Notes under the pieces: generated by a model
What the model saw: only the letters and a program-made list of their open reading frames with translations
Database searches by the model: none
What the model was told of the DNA's origin: nothing
Source: UBA7957 sp965224675
GTDB taxonomy: Bacteria; Pseudomonadota; Gammaproteobacteria; Granulosicoccales; Granulosicoccaceae
Assembly (NCBI GenBank): GCA_965224675.1
Contig: CBDDAA010000002.1
Span: 1,488,001-1,552,000, forward strand
Reading direction: 5' to 3'
DNA: 64,000 nucleotides
Shown here: in pieces, positions 1 through 9,121 of the stretch
Layout of the letters: every line of letters starts with the position of its first letter
Position numbering within the stretch: position 1 is the first letter of the stretch
Made by a program: the position numbers and the translations under genes

Positions 1-218
1 GGCCAACATCCGCCGATTGGCCCACAGCGGCGGCAGTACTGATAGATTACCTGGAAAATGTAAAATCTGAAGTTAAACAGGCGATCGCTGATGGCACTTC
101 ACTAGTGGAAGTACAGGAAAACCTTATGCAGGAGAATGCCTGGGGTTGGAAACTTTATGAAGAATTTCGCAGACGCAATATAATTAATGCCTATGCGGAA
201 CTTGAATGGGATGATTAA
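1..218 (+). CDS. C-terminal end of an MBL-fold metallohydrolase-like protein (partial)
   Basis: An open frame runs in from the left edge and stops with TAA at 216-218. The 71 visible residues end in a Trp/Tyr/Glu-rich tail (FRRRN then YAELEWDD), which resembles the C-terminus of SoxH-like or quinoprotein-relay zinc metallohydrolases. The metal-binding HxHxDH core would lie outside the window, so the family call rests on the tail and on the context. The next gene, 54 bp downstream on the same strand, is a SoxYZ-like carrier of the kind that accompanies quinoprotein dehydrogenases. Confidence 0.5.
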   Translation, partial: PTSADWPTAAAVLIDYLENVKSEVKQAIADGTSLVEVQENLMQENAWGWKLYEEFRRRNIINAYAELEWDD

Positions 219-272
219 GTCCAAGTAGTTGGATAATATTATTTAGAAAATTTAATTTTTACGAGGCACGCT

Positions 273-1118
273 ATGTCTAAAGCAAGATTTACTACACAGT
301 TTCGATTTTTTGCTGTTTGCACTACTTTGTTATTTAGCATCGGAAATTGGGCGATTGCAGCCAACCAATCTGAGTTAGGCCGTTGGGAAAGTGGATTAAA
401 GCAAGCCTATTTTGGTGAAAGGGAAATTGCGGATGGTGCAGCATTTATTAAAATTGAAGCACCAAAACGTGCTGAAGATCCAGCGCTTGTCCCGCTAAAA
501 ATCATTACCAACATACCCCAGACAAGTGAACGTTATATTAAAAACATGACATTGATCGTGGACAATAATCCTGACCCCAGGGCCGGTATATTTCATTTCA
601 CACCGGAGAGTGGAAAAGCTGACCTGGAAGTTCGAATTCGAGTGGATCAGTACTCCGATGTACGTGCAATAGCAGAAACAAATGATGGAAAGCTATACAT
701 GGTCAGCCGCTATGTTAAAGGCAGTGGCGGTTGTTCTGCACCCGCCGCCGGTGATCTGGAAGCAGCCCGGGCACGCATGGGTCGAATGAAACTGCAAACC
801 AAAGCGGAAACATCCGATGACTATTCACTTGTCTCTGCCATGCTGCGCATCAGTCATCCCAACATTACCGGCATGCAAAAAAACCAGATGACCCAGCTCT
901 ATTATCCAGCGCATTTTATTAAGGAAGTTACGGTAAAGCTTGATGATCAAAAGATTTTTTCAGCCGAGCTTGGCATATCCATCAGTGAGAATCCTTCATT
1001 TCGATTTTACCTGACGCCTAAACAGTCCAAAGGTAAGTTAACTGCCGAAGTTCGTGACAGTGAAAATATGGAATTCAGGTATTCTGAAGATATTACGGTT
1101 TTGCCCAGTTCGTCATAA
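273..1118 (+). CDS. Quinoprotein dehydrogenase-associated SoxYZ-like carrier protein (copy 1)
   Basis: This exported 281-residue protein fuses a SoxY-like half to a SoxZ-like half. A signal peptide ends near residue 30 (NWAIAA). The SoxY half ends in GSGGCSAP with the single carrier cysteine at about residue 154; in true SoxY the carrier cysteine sits in a C-terminal GGCGG tail. The SoxZ-like half (about 180-281) has the ISHPNITGMQ and ENPSFRF motifs. Fused SoxYZ proteins of this type co-occur with PQQ-dependent dehydrogenases rather than with thiosulfate oxidation. GAGGCACGCT precedes the ATG. A second copy on the opposite strand (1653-2540) shares the same architecture. The substrate carried is not known. 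Confidence 0.88.
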   Translation: MSKARFTTQFRFFAVCTTLLFSIGNWAIAANQSELGRWESGLKQAYFGEREIADGAAFIKIEAPKRAEDPALVPLKIITNIPQTSERYIKNMTLIVDNNPDPRAGIFHFTPESGKADLEVRIRVDQYSDVRAIAETNDGKLYMVSRYVKGSGGCSAPAAGDLEAARARMGRMKLQTKAETSDDYSLVSAMLRISHPNITGMQKNQMTQLYYPAHFIKEVTVKLDDQKIFSAELGISISENPSFRFYLTPKQSKGKLTAEVRDSENMEFRYSEDITVLPSSS

Positions 1119-1150
1119 GCTGCTGCCAATTGTCATACAGTAGGTTTTAA

Positions 1151-1660
1151 TTACTCATCGGCACCAAAAATGACGATATCGCGCATCATTTTGTTAACCC
1201 TTAATGCAACTTCATGCATTGCAGGGTCATTTTCAGGAACCAGGCGGGCATCGATAATCACGCTGGCAGTTCCCTGCTCACGCACTGTAATACGACAAGG
1301 CATATGCAGCAAAAATAGAGGATTAATCTCTATTATTTCCTTTGCCGCCTGAATATTACAGAAATGCAGGACTGTCGATTTGGGATATGGTCTATTCTCC
1401 ATAGACGCTATTGCAGAACCAACCCTGTTCCTGCCAGTCAATCGATAGTTAAACTGGCTGATCGCAAATTCAAGATCCATAATGACATCTTCGAACGGTT
1501 TGCGACTTTCAAGTGTAAAGCGTTTTGCGTCAGCATCCAAAGGTTGCACCAGGGTTGCCTGCTCTTGGGCCAGCCCCGGGTGTGAGAGGCAAAACAAAAA
1601 ACCAACTAATAATATAATACGCAGGCGTGAAACTCGAGACGCAGTATAAATGTTACTCAC
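1151..1660 (-). CDS. DUF302 family exported protein
   Basis: The 169-residue protein has an N-terminal signal peptide ending near residue 31 (HPGLAQ) and a DUF302-like body: an amphipathic beta-alpha fold with FEDVIMDLEFAI near residue 55, an HFCN motif and a late PCRITV segment. The start is GTG at 1658-1660, overlapping the stop of the upstream SoxYZ-like gene by 8 bases, so the two are translationally coupled. DUF302 proteins often sit in sulfur-oxidation and quinoprotein loci, and no catalytic role is established. Only two cysteines are seen in the mature part. It lies convergent to the first SoxYZ-like gene. Confidence 0.75.
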   Translation of the reverse strand: MSNIYTASRVSRLRIILLVGFLFCLSHPGLAQEQATLVQPLDADAKRFTLESRKPFEDVIMDLEFAISQFNYRLTGRNRVGSAIASMENRPYPKSTVLHFCNIQAAKEIIEINPLFLLHMPCRITVREQGTASVIIDARLVPENDPAMHEVALRVNKMMRDIVIFGADE

Positions 1661-2540
1661 TGGCTTTAATTTTTTGATATAAATAAAATTCCTTGTTGTC
1701 AGTATCTATCATGTGAGCTACCAGTTCTCCGGATTCTGAAGGTTCAAATGAAAACCGAAAGCTCGGGTTTTCACTAATAGAGAATGTGGTTTCGGCTTTT
1801 AATATCCGCTCTTCGTTAAATTTAACTTCAACCTCTTTTACGTACTGCTGACGTATCAGGAATGTTGAGAGTTGGTCCCGTTGCATACCCGTATTATTGG
1901 GGTGTGATATCATTAACTGAACCAGCTTTGACTGCCCCTCTGAGTCTTGATCATTTTTAATAAATTTAAATCGCATTTTCCCCAGGTTTGTCTTAGCCGT
2001 TTCCTGATCAGTTCCTGGCGGTGCAGAGCATCCGGCTCCGCGTGACTTTACCCATTTTTTATCCATAAACAACTGTCCATCATTCATCTCAGCAATGGCC
2101 CGAATGTAGGTATAACCATTAACCCTTACCCGAGTGGAAATGCTTTCAAGGCTTCTGTTGGGCGATAATGTAAACTTGGCTGCCATTGGAGTCGGGTTAA
2201 TATCAACGGTAAGATAGATTTTTTTTATTTTCTTGCCAAACTCCTGTGGAAGATTGGTATCAATCTGAACAGGCACCAAGGCATCATTTTCGGCCCTCGA
2301 TGGCACTTTGATCTGAATTATATTCTGTAACTCCCCCTCAACAATTTCCCTCTCACCAAAGTAACTGTGGCTTAAACGCTTCCACAATTTATCACCTTGC
2401 TCCTGGGTAAAAGCCCCCCCCCAATCAGAGTAGTCAACTTTACTCTGCTGTGGTTCCTGGCTAGCAGCATTCACTGCAATAGAATGCAGGGCAGATACAA
2501 GTACAAGGCTAGTTAAAACAACACTATAGCTTTTTTTCAT
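1653..2540 (-). CDS. Quinoprotein dehydrogenase-associated SoxYZ-like carrier protein (copy 2)
   Basis: This is a second SoxYZ fusion with signal peptide MKKSYSVVLTSLVLVSALHS, the carrier motif GAGCSAPPG and the SoxZ-like ISHPNNTGMQ and ENPSFRF motifs. I place the start at 2540 rather than at the longer in-frame ATG at 2591. The 2540 start gives a clean signal peptide and falls 11 bases after the stop of the upstream gene. The organism therefore has two divergent paralogues within 1.5 kb, facing each other. In this operon it is flanked by a small Cys-containing exported protein and the DUF302 protein. Confidence 0.87.
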   Translation of the reverse strand: MKKSYSVVLTSLVLVSALHSIAVNAASQEPQQSKVDYSDWGGAFTQEQGDKLWKRLSHSYFGEREIVEGELQNIIQIKVPSRAENDALVPVQIDTNLPQEFGKKIKKIYLTVDINPTPMAAKFTLSPNRSLESISTRVRVNGYTYIRAIAEMNDGQLFMDKKWVKSRGAGCSAPPGTDQETAKTNLGKMRFKFIKNDQDSEGQSKLVQLMISHPNNTGMQRDQLSTFLIRQQYVKEVEVKFNEERILKAETTFSISENPSFRFSFEPSESGELVAHMIDTDNKEFYLYQKIKASE

Positions 2541-2551
2541 AAATTCTGATC

Positions 2552-2914
2552 TCAGCCTGACCCTGTGGTTGGAGGAGCGCCCACTGTACACGATTTAAGT
2601 GCATTCTCTTTCATTTCATTTATTGCTTTCAGAAACTTTCTTGCATTCGGAACATCACGAAATGCACCACCTTTTTCACCCGGTGTTTTTATCATAATGG
2701 CCAGTGTCTGTGCCTCTACAAACTGATCATAGCTTAATTTGTCAGACAGCTTATCTTGTGCACAAGAACAAGCGTACAAATTGATTATAGTTTGCCCTCC
2801 TTGATCTTTCATACACAGTAGAACATATTCCACCCGCGCCTGGGTAGGGTAATCATTTGCAAATAAAATCTGTGGCAGCAAAGCCAAAACCACTATAACT
2901 AATTTTTTTATCAT
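2552..2914 (-). CDS. Small exported Cys-containing protein of a quinoprotein locus
   Basis: About 120 residues with signal peptide MIKKLVIVVLALLPQILFA. The mature part has a CMKDQGG motif and a CSCAQDKL motif followed by LSYDQFVEA, and a lone Cys near the C-terminus. Proteins of this pattern recur beside PQQ-dependent dehydrogenase genes as far as I recall, with no assigned function. The paired cysteines suggest redox or metal interactions in the periplasm; that is inference. The start at 2914 has GCGGAATG upstream; a longer frame begins at 2944. It is the first gene of a three-gene operon with copy 2 of the SoxYZ carrier and DUF302. Confidence 0.65.
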   Translation of the reverse strand: MIKKLVIVVLALLPQILFANDYPTQARVEYVLLCMKDQGGQTIINLYACSCAQDKLSDKLSYDQFVEAQTLAIMIKTPGEKGGAFRDVPNARKFLKAINEMKENALKSCTVGAPPTTGSG

Positions 2915-3224
2915 GTATTCATTCCGCAGCAATTCAAATTCCACATCATAGGATTTATAACATTATTACTGATAATAAATTGACTGATGGGGATAAAGAC
3001 CCTGGTTTTTATGTCAAACGGGAAATATTCCCAAACAAGATGGTCAATAGAAACGTTATTCTAATCCACTAGTAGCATTCGATACAACGCACCAGAGAGG
3101 CACTGAGCCGTAAATTCAGCATTATGGCAAATGTTAAAATAATCAGCCATCTGGGCCTCATCTTAATGTATATTTTATACTGCGTACAATATCAAGATTT
3201 CGCCGACCGATGGGGGCAACCCGC

Positions 3225-4511
3225 ATGAAACACAACAACAGCAATATAAATCCGGCAGATATGGAGCCTGTCGCTGGTAATGGCCTGCTTCACCGCCGAC
3301 TGTTTATGCAGCAGGGATTATCCTTATCATTGGCAACAATGACAGTGCAAAGTGCAAATGCGGCTGATGACAAGCAATTTCCGCAGTGGTTAAGCCGCCC
3401 TGGCAAGCCCTTCTCAAACTACGGCCAGCCATCCGCACATGAAAAAACAATTCGTTGGATTGCTGAAACTGCGGGTACTACGACTAATGGTCTATCCTGG
3501 TCACCCATCCATCAGCTTGAAGGCACAATCACGCCAAATGGACTTCATTTTGAGAGGCACCATAACGGTGTGCCTGAAATTGACCCACTGAAGCATGAAT
3601 TATTGATCCATGGTTTGGTAGAAAAACCGTTGAAATTTTCAGTTGAAAATTTACTGCTCTATCCAATGCAATCAAGAGTCTGTTTTATTGAGTGTGGCGG
3701 AAATAGCAGCGCCGGTTGGCGGGATAATCCAATTCAAACTCCGCTTGGCTACTTTCATGGCATGATTTCGTGCAGCGAGTGGACAGGAGTCCCCTTACAC
3801 TACTTACTGGAAGAATGTGGCATCAAACCCTCTGCAACATGGGTTATTGCTGAAGGTGGCGATGGATTTTCAATGAAGGTAAGTATACCTTTGGAAAAAT
3901 TATTAGATGACGCCATACTTGCTTTATACCAGAACGGCGAACGGATTCGTCCGGAAAACGGTTATCCAGTGCGTCTGTTGTTACCCGGCTGGGAGGGTGT
4001 CACCAATGTAAAATGGATTCGCCGATTACGATTCACTGATCGCCCCGTAATGTCTCGCAATGAGACTGCAAAATACACTGACTTACTATCCAGTGGAAAA
4101 GCCCGACAGTTTACATTTGAAATGCAAGCCAAATCGATGATTACCTCACCTTCTTTTGGCATGCATTTGCGCTCACCGGGCTTGTACCAAATCAGTGGGC
4201 TGGCCTGGAGCGGTGCAGGGAAGATTCGACAAGTGGACATATCAGTTGATGGTGGTCAATCATGGGCTAAAGCTGCCCTTGACGAACCTGTCTTATCAAA
4301 ATCCTTAACCCGGTTTCGAATTCCCTGGCAATGGGATGGCAGTCCATCAATAATTAAGAGTCGGGCAATAGATGAAGCTGGATATCAGCAACCTGAACGT
4401 GAAGAGTTGGTTAAACAGCGCGGTAAAAATGGCTATTTCCACTACAATGGCGTTGTCAGCTGGAAAATTCTAGAGCAAGGCAATATAGAGCACACTTATG
4501 AAACCGCTTAA
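3225..4511 (+). CDS. soxC: SoxC-like molybdopterin sulfite/sulfane dehydrogenase subunit
   Basis: The 428-residue protein has a Tat-type twin-arginine leader (HRRLFMQQG, then a hydrophobic stretch to ANA) followed by the sulfite-oxidase molybdopterin domain. The Mo-ligand cysteine lies in FIECGGNSS; GWEGVTNVKW and the C-terminal dimerisation domain with VDGGQSW are visible. The family transfers electrons from a sulfane sulfur on SoxY to the SoxD cytochrome. I prefer ATG 3225, preceded by GGGGG, over ATG 3210, which has no ribosome site. The soxD-like gene overlaps its end by 14 bases. With no SoxAX or SoxB nearby, its partner here is probably one of the SoxYZ-like carriers. Confidence 0.88.
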   Translation: MKHNNSNINPADMEPVAGNGLLHRRLFMQQGLSLSLATMTVQSANAADDKQFPQWLSRPGKPFSNYGQPSAHEKTIRWIAETAGTTTNGLSWSPIHQLEGTITPNGLHFERHHNGVPEIDPLKHELLIHGLVEKPLKFSVENLLLYPMQSRVCFIECGGNSSAGWRDNPIQTPLGYFHGMISCSEWTGVPLHYLLEECGIKPSATWVIAEGGDGFSMKVSIPLEKLLDDAILALYQNGERIRPENGYPVRLLLPGWEGVTNVKWIRRLRFTDRPVMSRNETAKYTDLLSSGKARQFTFEMQAKSMITSPSFGMHLRSPGLYQISGLAWSGAGKIRQVDISVDGGQSWAKAALDEPVLSKSLTRFRIPWQWDGSPSIIKSRAIDEAGYQQPEREELVKQRGKNGYFHYNGVVSWKILEQGNIEHTYETA

Positions 4512-5037
4512 ATCCTTGGGCCTGACACTGATACTTATTCTGCATAACAGTAGCCTAATAAGAGCAGACAACCTCGATAAAGGCCCGAATCTCGGTCAAA
4601 CAATTGAGAGTCGAATACTCGATGCAAATGCAGCCAGAGACATCTTCCCGGATGGCGAAGGAATGCCCAGCGGAGAAGGTACTGTCTCTGAGGGTGAAGT
4701 AATTTATCAGAATTTATGCTTGAGTTGTCACGGCCCCAAGGGCAGAGGCGCCAGCGCTGAAGCCTTAGCAGGTGGTGAGGGAACACTGAGTGATGAATAT
4801 CCCGATCAGACAATAGGATTATACTGGCCCTATGCCACAACCTTGCTCGATGTTATCAGACGCTCTATGCCATTAAATAATCCAGCCAGCCTCAGCAACG
4901 ACGATGTGTATTCAGTGTCCGCCTATTTGTTGTCCTTAAACGGTGTTCTCGGCGATCTCAAGGTATTAAACCAAGATAATTTTGCATCGATCAAAATGCC
5001 TAACAAGGACGGCTTTATTTCTAAATATAAAAAATAG
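4498..5037 (+). CDS. SoxD-like c-type cytochrome
   Basis: A 179-residue exported cytochrome c. A signal peptide ends near residue 23 (SLIRA). One haem site, CLSCH, lies at residues 74-78. A distal methionine candidate lies in RRSMPLNNP, the usual sixth ligand of class I cytochromes. It overlaps the soxC-like gene by 14 bases, so the two are translated together. True SoxD proteins are often larger with two haem domains; this one corresponds to the single-haem version found with SoxC homologues. Its likely job is to carry electrons from the molybdopterin subunit to the respiratory chain. Confidence 0.83.
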   Translation: MKPLKSLGLTLILILHNSSLIRADNLDKGPNLGQTIESRILDANAARDIFPDGEGMPSGEGTVSEGEVIYQNLCLSCHGPKGRGASAEALAGGEGTLSDEYPDQTIGLYWPYATTLLDVIRRSMPLNNPASLSNDDVYSVSAYLLSLNGVLGDLKVLNQDNFASIKMPNKDGFISKYKK

Positions 5038-5051
5038 GTCTTACCCTGCTT

Positions 5052-5555
5052 TCAATCATCTACAGGTGGTTTCGATGCAAAGCAATAAACTACTGAATCA
5101 TCAGAATTTGCCATTTCGTTTGTTAATCCTGCATAGGGACTTTGTCCTAAAGCGGTAACTTTCTCACTATCTGTAACACGATAAAGCGCTAAAAAAGAGT
5201 TGTAGGGTTTTTCACAATTTTTATAGTTTTTAGCCGCCACCCAAGGCTTCCCGCTACCACTCTGATCACTAAAGGAAGAGGAAAAAACAGCAAAATCATA
5301 CTCTCCAACATCCGAACTGCCTGTACGTCGTGCGCCAATCAAACCATGTATGCTCACTTTTTTTATTTGCCAGATATTGTCGCCCAGAATTATTTCACCA
5401 CCTACAATATCTGATCGGCTCTTAGCATGCAGAACGAACGCCCCTACTTCCTCAACGTTCGCAATCAGTAATTTCTCCGCATAACCTGGGATCGGAAAGC
5501 ATATGGATATCGTCAAGCAAATAACAATCTGCAAGATCAATCTTGAACTAAGCAT
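5052..5555 (-). CDS. Exported protein of unknown function
   Basis: From ATG 5555 the product has a good signal peptide (MLSSRLILQIVICLTISICF to about residue 26, GYA) and a mature domain of about 140 residues. That domain contains WQIKKVSIHG, GSGKPWVAAKNYKNC and a final YCFASKPP. I do not recognise the family. It has two cysteines in the mature part. An in-frame ATG at 5648 would add a hydrophobic N-terminus and is less plausible. The gene is convergent with the soxD-like gene, 14 bases apart. Confidence 0.55.
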   Translation of the reverse strand: MLSSRLILQIVICLTISICFPIPGYAEKLLIANVEEVGAFVLHAKSRSDIVGGEIILGDNIWQIKKVSIHGLIGARRTGSSDVGEYDFAVFSSSFSDQSGSGKPWVAAKNYKNCEKPYNSFLALYRVTDSEKVTALGQSPYAGLTNEMANSDDSVVYCFASKPPVDD

Positions 5556-6015
5556 AATACGAACCTGTAAAACCATGTACTGGAAATAGTACATTAAGAG
5601 AAAATAACAAACATTGCGTAGATCATCAATGCATGTTTTTAGCTGCAATTTAATAAGATTTGATGGTAGTATCGAATGAAAATTAGAATAATACTAACTA
5701 AAAATAATGCATTTTTATCCGTGACGAGTGCAACAATGTTGTTAAGAGCATTGCAGATAAAAACAATTCATCTGCTAAGAACACAATATACAACCTATTG
5801 ATTAACAAATGTTTTTATTCAAATAAACATAATTTTATACGAGATGCCTGCAGGAATTGAGCAATCATAAATATTGCTAGCAGATTTGATCGACAGCGTT
5901 ACTCAAGACCAGAGATATTTATAACTCGCAGGGGATTCTGAGTGATCGAAAGGTGAATCCTTGACATTTCCGGGTTGAAAAATCACGGTCAGGCAAATTA
6001 AGGCGAGAACGAACG
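5556..6015. other. Intergenic region between divergent genes
   Basis: About 460 bases of AT-rich DNA between the exported protein (minus) and the sigma-54 activator gene (plus). It must hold both promoters. I looked for a TGGCAC-N5-TTGC sigma-54 promoter and did not find a convincing one. AAGGCGAGAACGA precedes the activator ATG at 6016 and gives a fair ribosome site. No gene is seen. Confidence 0.5.
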
Positions 6016-8034
6016 ATGATAAATGGTTTAAGCACAAACAGCCTTGCCGGCGGTGATACACGCCTGGATTATATTCTCACAACAATAAAAAATGAGAAAC
6101 AGGTAACTTTTAATACCAACTATCAAAAAGTTGTGCATTCCTGGAAGCGTTGCATCAAGGATTACAAGCTAAACCCTGACGGCCGCGCTGAATCAATTGT
6201 ATTGGACGCACATGAACTTTTCATTCGCTGTGAAAAGCTCGAATCTTTTCTATCAATAGCACAAGAAGAAGTTGACAACTTATATGAGCAGGTATCTGAA
6301 TCTGGCTCGGCAATTATGGTCGTAGACCCTGATGGTTATGTATTGGGTTATCGCGGAGACCGAGAGTTTACTGAAATAGGCCATGCAAATGGTTTAAGGC
6401 TCGGTTCCAATTGGAGTGAACCCACTCAGGGAACGAATGCGATGGGAACCTGCATTGCTGAAAGAAAACCGTTGCTCATTCATCATACTGATCATTTCTT
6501 TGCACGCAATATCAGTTTAACCTGTGCCGCCGCCCCGATTTTTGACGCCCATGGTGAATTACTCGGTGTCCTGGATGCATCCAGCTCTTCGAACCTGGCC
6601 CAACAACATACAGCTGTTTTAGTGAACATGGCCGCGCAAACGATTGAAAACAGGGTTTTTCTCGATCAATTCAGGAATTTTTATATCATAAGGTTTCATA
6701 GCCGCCTTGAGTTTATCAATACACTGGGAGAGGGGATCATCGCTTTTAATGGCGAAGGAAAGCTGGTCGCACTTAATCGATGCGCCAGACAACAGTTTGA
6801 CTTTAAAAACAGTTTAAAATCTGCAACCCGTTGTGTTAATGAATTATTTGAGGCCCGCACTGATGAACTATTAGCCTTTGCAGAACGACAATCAATCTAT
6901 CCTACACCTATTCGTTGTGCGCAAAATGGACGACGATTTTATGCCCTGGCACAGCCACCTGTCACACATATAAAGTCAAAGGCGTTTTGTTTTACCGGTC
7001 ATCAAACAAACAATGAAGGCACGAGGTCAAGCAGCAACGTGCAGATTCCCTTAATCAACAAACTTGAGCTGGGTGATGACTACACACGCAGTTGCATTGA
7101 ACAAGCAAAAAAAATTACCAATTCCGGTGTTGATCTTCCAATTATCATCAGAGGGGAAACTGGCACTGGTAAAGGGTTGTTTGCAAAAACACTACACCGA
7201 TACAGCGAACGTAGAGATAAACCCTTTATCTCAGTAAATTGTGCTTCAATACCCGAATCACTTATGGAAAGTGAGCTATTTGGGTATTCTGCCGGTACTT
7301 TTACCGGCGCAAATCGTAGTGGCAATATGGGTAAAGTACGTGCAGCAGACAGCGGCACATTATTTCTTGATGAAATTGGTGATATGCCCCTGCACCTGCA
7401 AACTGCGCTGTTACAGATTCTGGAAGACCGCGAAGTGGTACCGCTCGGATCTTCGACACCGATTCCTGTAGATCTGCGGATAATAAGTGCAACACATCAG
7501 GATTTGCAATCACTTGTACATAAAAAACTGTTCCGTGAGGATCTTCTTTACCGACTACAAGGACTCACAATAAAACTTCCAGCCCTGCAGCAAAGAAAGG
7601 ATTTATGTGCTTTGGCAGAAAAATTTCTTAATGAAGATTCTTCTGAAAAAATGTCACTTAGTGCAAAAGCACGGGAAATTATAAATAACTTCGCGTGGCC
7701 AGGTAACATTCGTCAGTTGCGAAATATCATGCGTACAACACGTGTTTTTGCACAAACAAGCTGTATACACCCCAGCGAGCTACCCCAAGAAATTTGCCAC
7801 TCCTGGGCGGTAACTTTGGATACCCAGAGCAAAGACGCCACCTCAGGCAATAAGCCAGGGCAGCAATGCACACTATCCTTATCCCCTCTTGAACAAGCTG
7901 AATTTGAAGCAATTGAAGATGCTTTAAAAAAGTATTCCTGGAGTGTTACTAAAGTTGCCAAAAACCTTAACCTCAGTCGAACCACACTGTATCGGAAGAT
8001 AAAAAAGTACAATATTCAATCACCAAAATTGTAA
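6016..8034 (+). CDS. AcoR-like sigma-54-dependent transcriptional activator
   Basis: The 672-residue activator has an N-terminal GAF-type sensor region (about 80-220, with TQGTNAMGTC and ISLTCAAAPIFD) and a weak PAS-like middle segment. The AAA+ sigma-54 interaction domain has Walker A GETGTGKG at 380-387, the loop GTFTGA at 427-432 and FLDEIGDMP. A Fis-type helix-turn-helix ends the protein (VAKNLNLSRTTLYRKIKKY). This domain order is that of AcoR-type regulators, which drive acetoin or alcohol dehydrogenase operons. The loop has Thr at the second position of the usual GAFTGA, a known AcoR-type variant. Position beside mxa and sox-like genes suggests control of the oxidation island; the ligand is unknown. 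Confidence 0.9.
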   Translation: MINGLSTNSLAGGDTRLDYILTTIKNEKQVTFNTNYQKVVHSWKRCIKDYKLNPDGRAESIVLDAHELFIRCEKLESFLSIAQEEVDNLYEQVSESGSAIMVVDPDGYVLGYRGDREFTEIGHANGLRLGSNWSEPTQGTNAMGTCIAERKPLLIHHTDHFFARNISLTCAAAPIFDAHGELLGVLDASSSSNLAQQHTAVLVNMAAQTIENRVFLDQFRNFYIIRFHSRLEFINTLGEGIIAFNGEGKLVALNRCARQQFDFKNSLKSATRCVNELFEARTDELLAFAERQSIYPTPIRCAQNGRRFYALAQPPVTHIKSKAFCFTGHQTNNEGTRSSSNVQIPLINKLELGDDYTRSCIEQAKKITNSGVDLPIIIRGETGTGKGLFAKTLHRYSERRDKPFISVNCASIPESLMESELFGYSAGTFTGANRSGNMGKVRAADSGTLFLDEIGDMPLHLQTALLQILEDREVVPLGSSTPIPVDLRIISATHQDLQSLVHKKLFREDLLYRLQGLTIKLPALQQRKDLCALAEKFLNEDSSEKMSLSAKAREIINNFAWPGNIRQLRNIMRTTRVFAQTSCIHPSELPQEICHSWAVTLDTQSKDATSGNKPGQQCTLSLSPLEQAEFEAIEDALKKYSWSVTKVAKNLNLSRTTLYRKIKKYNIQSPKL

Positions 8035-8071
8035 TCGCTATCATCAGGAGTTATATTATTTCAGGGGATGA

Positions 8072-9094
8072 TTAGCGGCTTAATTTAAATGGCCAGAGGA
8101 AATAAGCCGTAAAACAAAACAAGGCAAACATCGCCAAATATTTAGCAATATCCACTTCACCTGTATACCTGATCGCGTATTTTGCGGATCGCAACAAAGA
8201 TTTGAAGTCACTATTAGAACCAAGTCGGAAATACTCCAAACCCAAATTACGTGATAGCTCCTTAAGATGAACCTGCTTTATAGAGGACAGATGCTCTGTA
8301 CCCTGCGCCACTCGTTCATCGATGTTACCCGCATCGACACCCACTAATGATTCATCGCTTGCGGAGCGGCCCAGAGAATACGTATCAACTTGCAAAACTT
8401 CATTAGCCGACCAAAAACCGACAAAGTTGTTTTCATAGCTATATTTAGGAATCGGCACAGGCAGGTCGGCGCCTATACCAACTATGGCACCTTTTATCTG
8501 ACCCTTTTCTCCCTTGAATCTAGGTGCATATTTTTCGTGCAGAGGAGGCGCTTCATGCCCATCACTGAAAAATATTACCCGAACATCTTCACCCAGTTGC
8601 CTGGAAACTTTAATTGCTGAATGCAAGCCTTTACTGACCTCACTTTTAGCCTCCCAGGCCATGCGCCAATCAATTGTATCAATCGCGCTGTTGATTTCAG
8701 AAAAGTGCTGGCATAGCTCCACCGGCTTGAATAAAATAAAACTTCGGTGGCCCGTAAAAATCCCTAACGATACCTCTGATGAACAGGGAATAGTCGGTAA
8801 TATAGCCTTAATTTTATGTTTGACATAATCAAGGCGTGAGACACGATGGGTATCCCGGAACATATCCTGCACATTCATACTCTGTGTTATATCAACTACA
8901 AATAAATAACGATAACGATATTTGTTTGCAGTGACTGTAAATCCACTAAGCGCCAAAATCAAACTTACAAATCCCAACAGGAAAATCAATCCTTTGCCAC
9001 CACCCAGCTGATTGTAGACCTTATAAACTAAAGGCTGAACTGATGATAGCCACCACCTCGTGATAACCTCAATCATAATCGATATTCCAAACAT
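8072..9094 (-). CDS. mxaL: MxaL-like von Willebrand A domain protein
   Basis: About 340 residues: an N-terminal membrane segment (about 33-55), a vWA domain and a C-terminal membrane anchor (LAMFALFCFTAYFLWPF). The metal-ion site is DITQS, so the first Ser of DxSxS is Thr. It is the last gene of mxaR-S-A-C-K-L, all on the minus strand, 27 bases after mxaK. In methylotrophs these genes are needed to insert calcium into, or mature, PQQ methanol dehydrogenase. Start alternatives are 9094 and 9076 (MIEVITRWW); the latter has TGGA upstream. The gene is convergent with the activator gene. Confidence 0.82.
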   Translation of the reverse strand: MFGISIMIEVITRWWLSSVQPLVYKVYNQLGGGKGLIFLLGFVSLILALSGFTVTANKYRYRYLFVVDITQSMNVQDMFRDTHRVSRLDYVKHKIKAILPTIPCSSEVSLGIFTGHRSFILFKPVELCQHFSEINSAIDTIDWRMAWEAKSEVSKGLHSAIKVSRQLGEDVRVIFFSDGHEAPPLHEKYAPRFKGEKGQIKGAIVGIGADLPVPIPKYSYENNFVGFWSANEVLQVDTYSLGRSASDESLVGVDAGNIDERVAQGTEHLSSIKQVHLKELSRNLGLEYFRLGSNSDFKSLLRSAKYAIRYTGEVDIAKYLAMFALFCFTAYFLWPFKLSR

Positions 9095-9121
9095 GGCATG
9101 CAGAATAATACAAGCATATGC

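Noticed and set aside
273..5037. Thiosulfate oxidation (Sox) operon
   Set aside because: SoxA, SoxX and SoxB are missing, and the carriers are fused SoxYZ with an internal GGCSAP-type motif; the context is quinoprotein and mxa genes.
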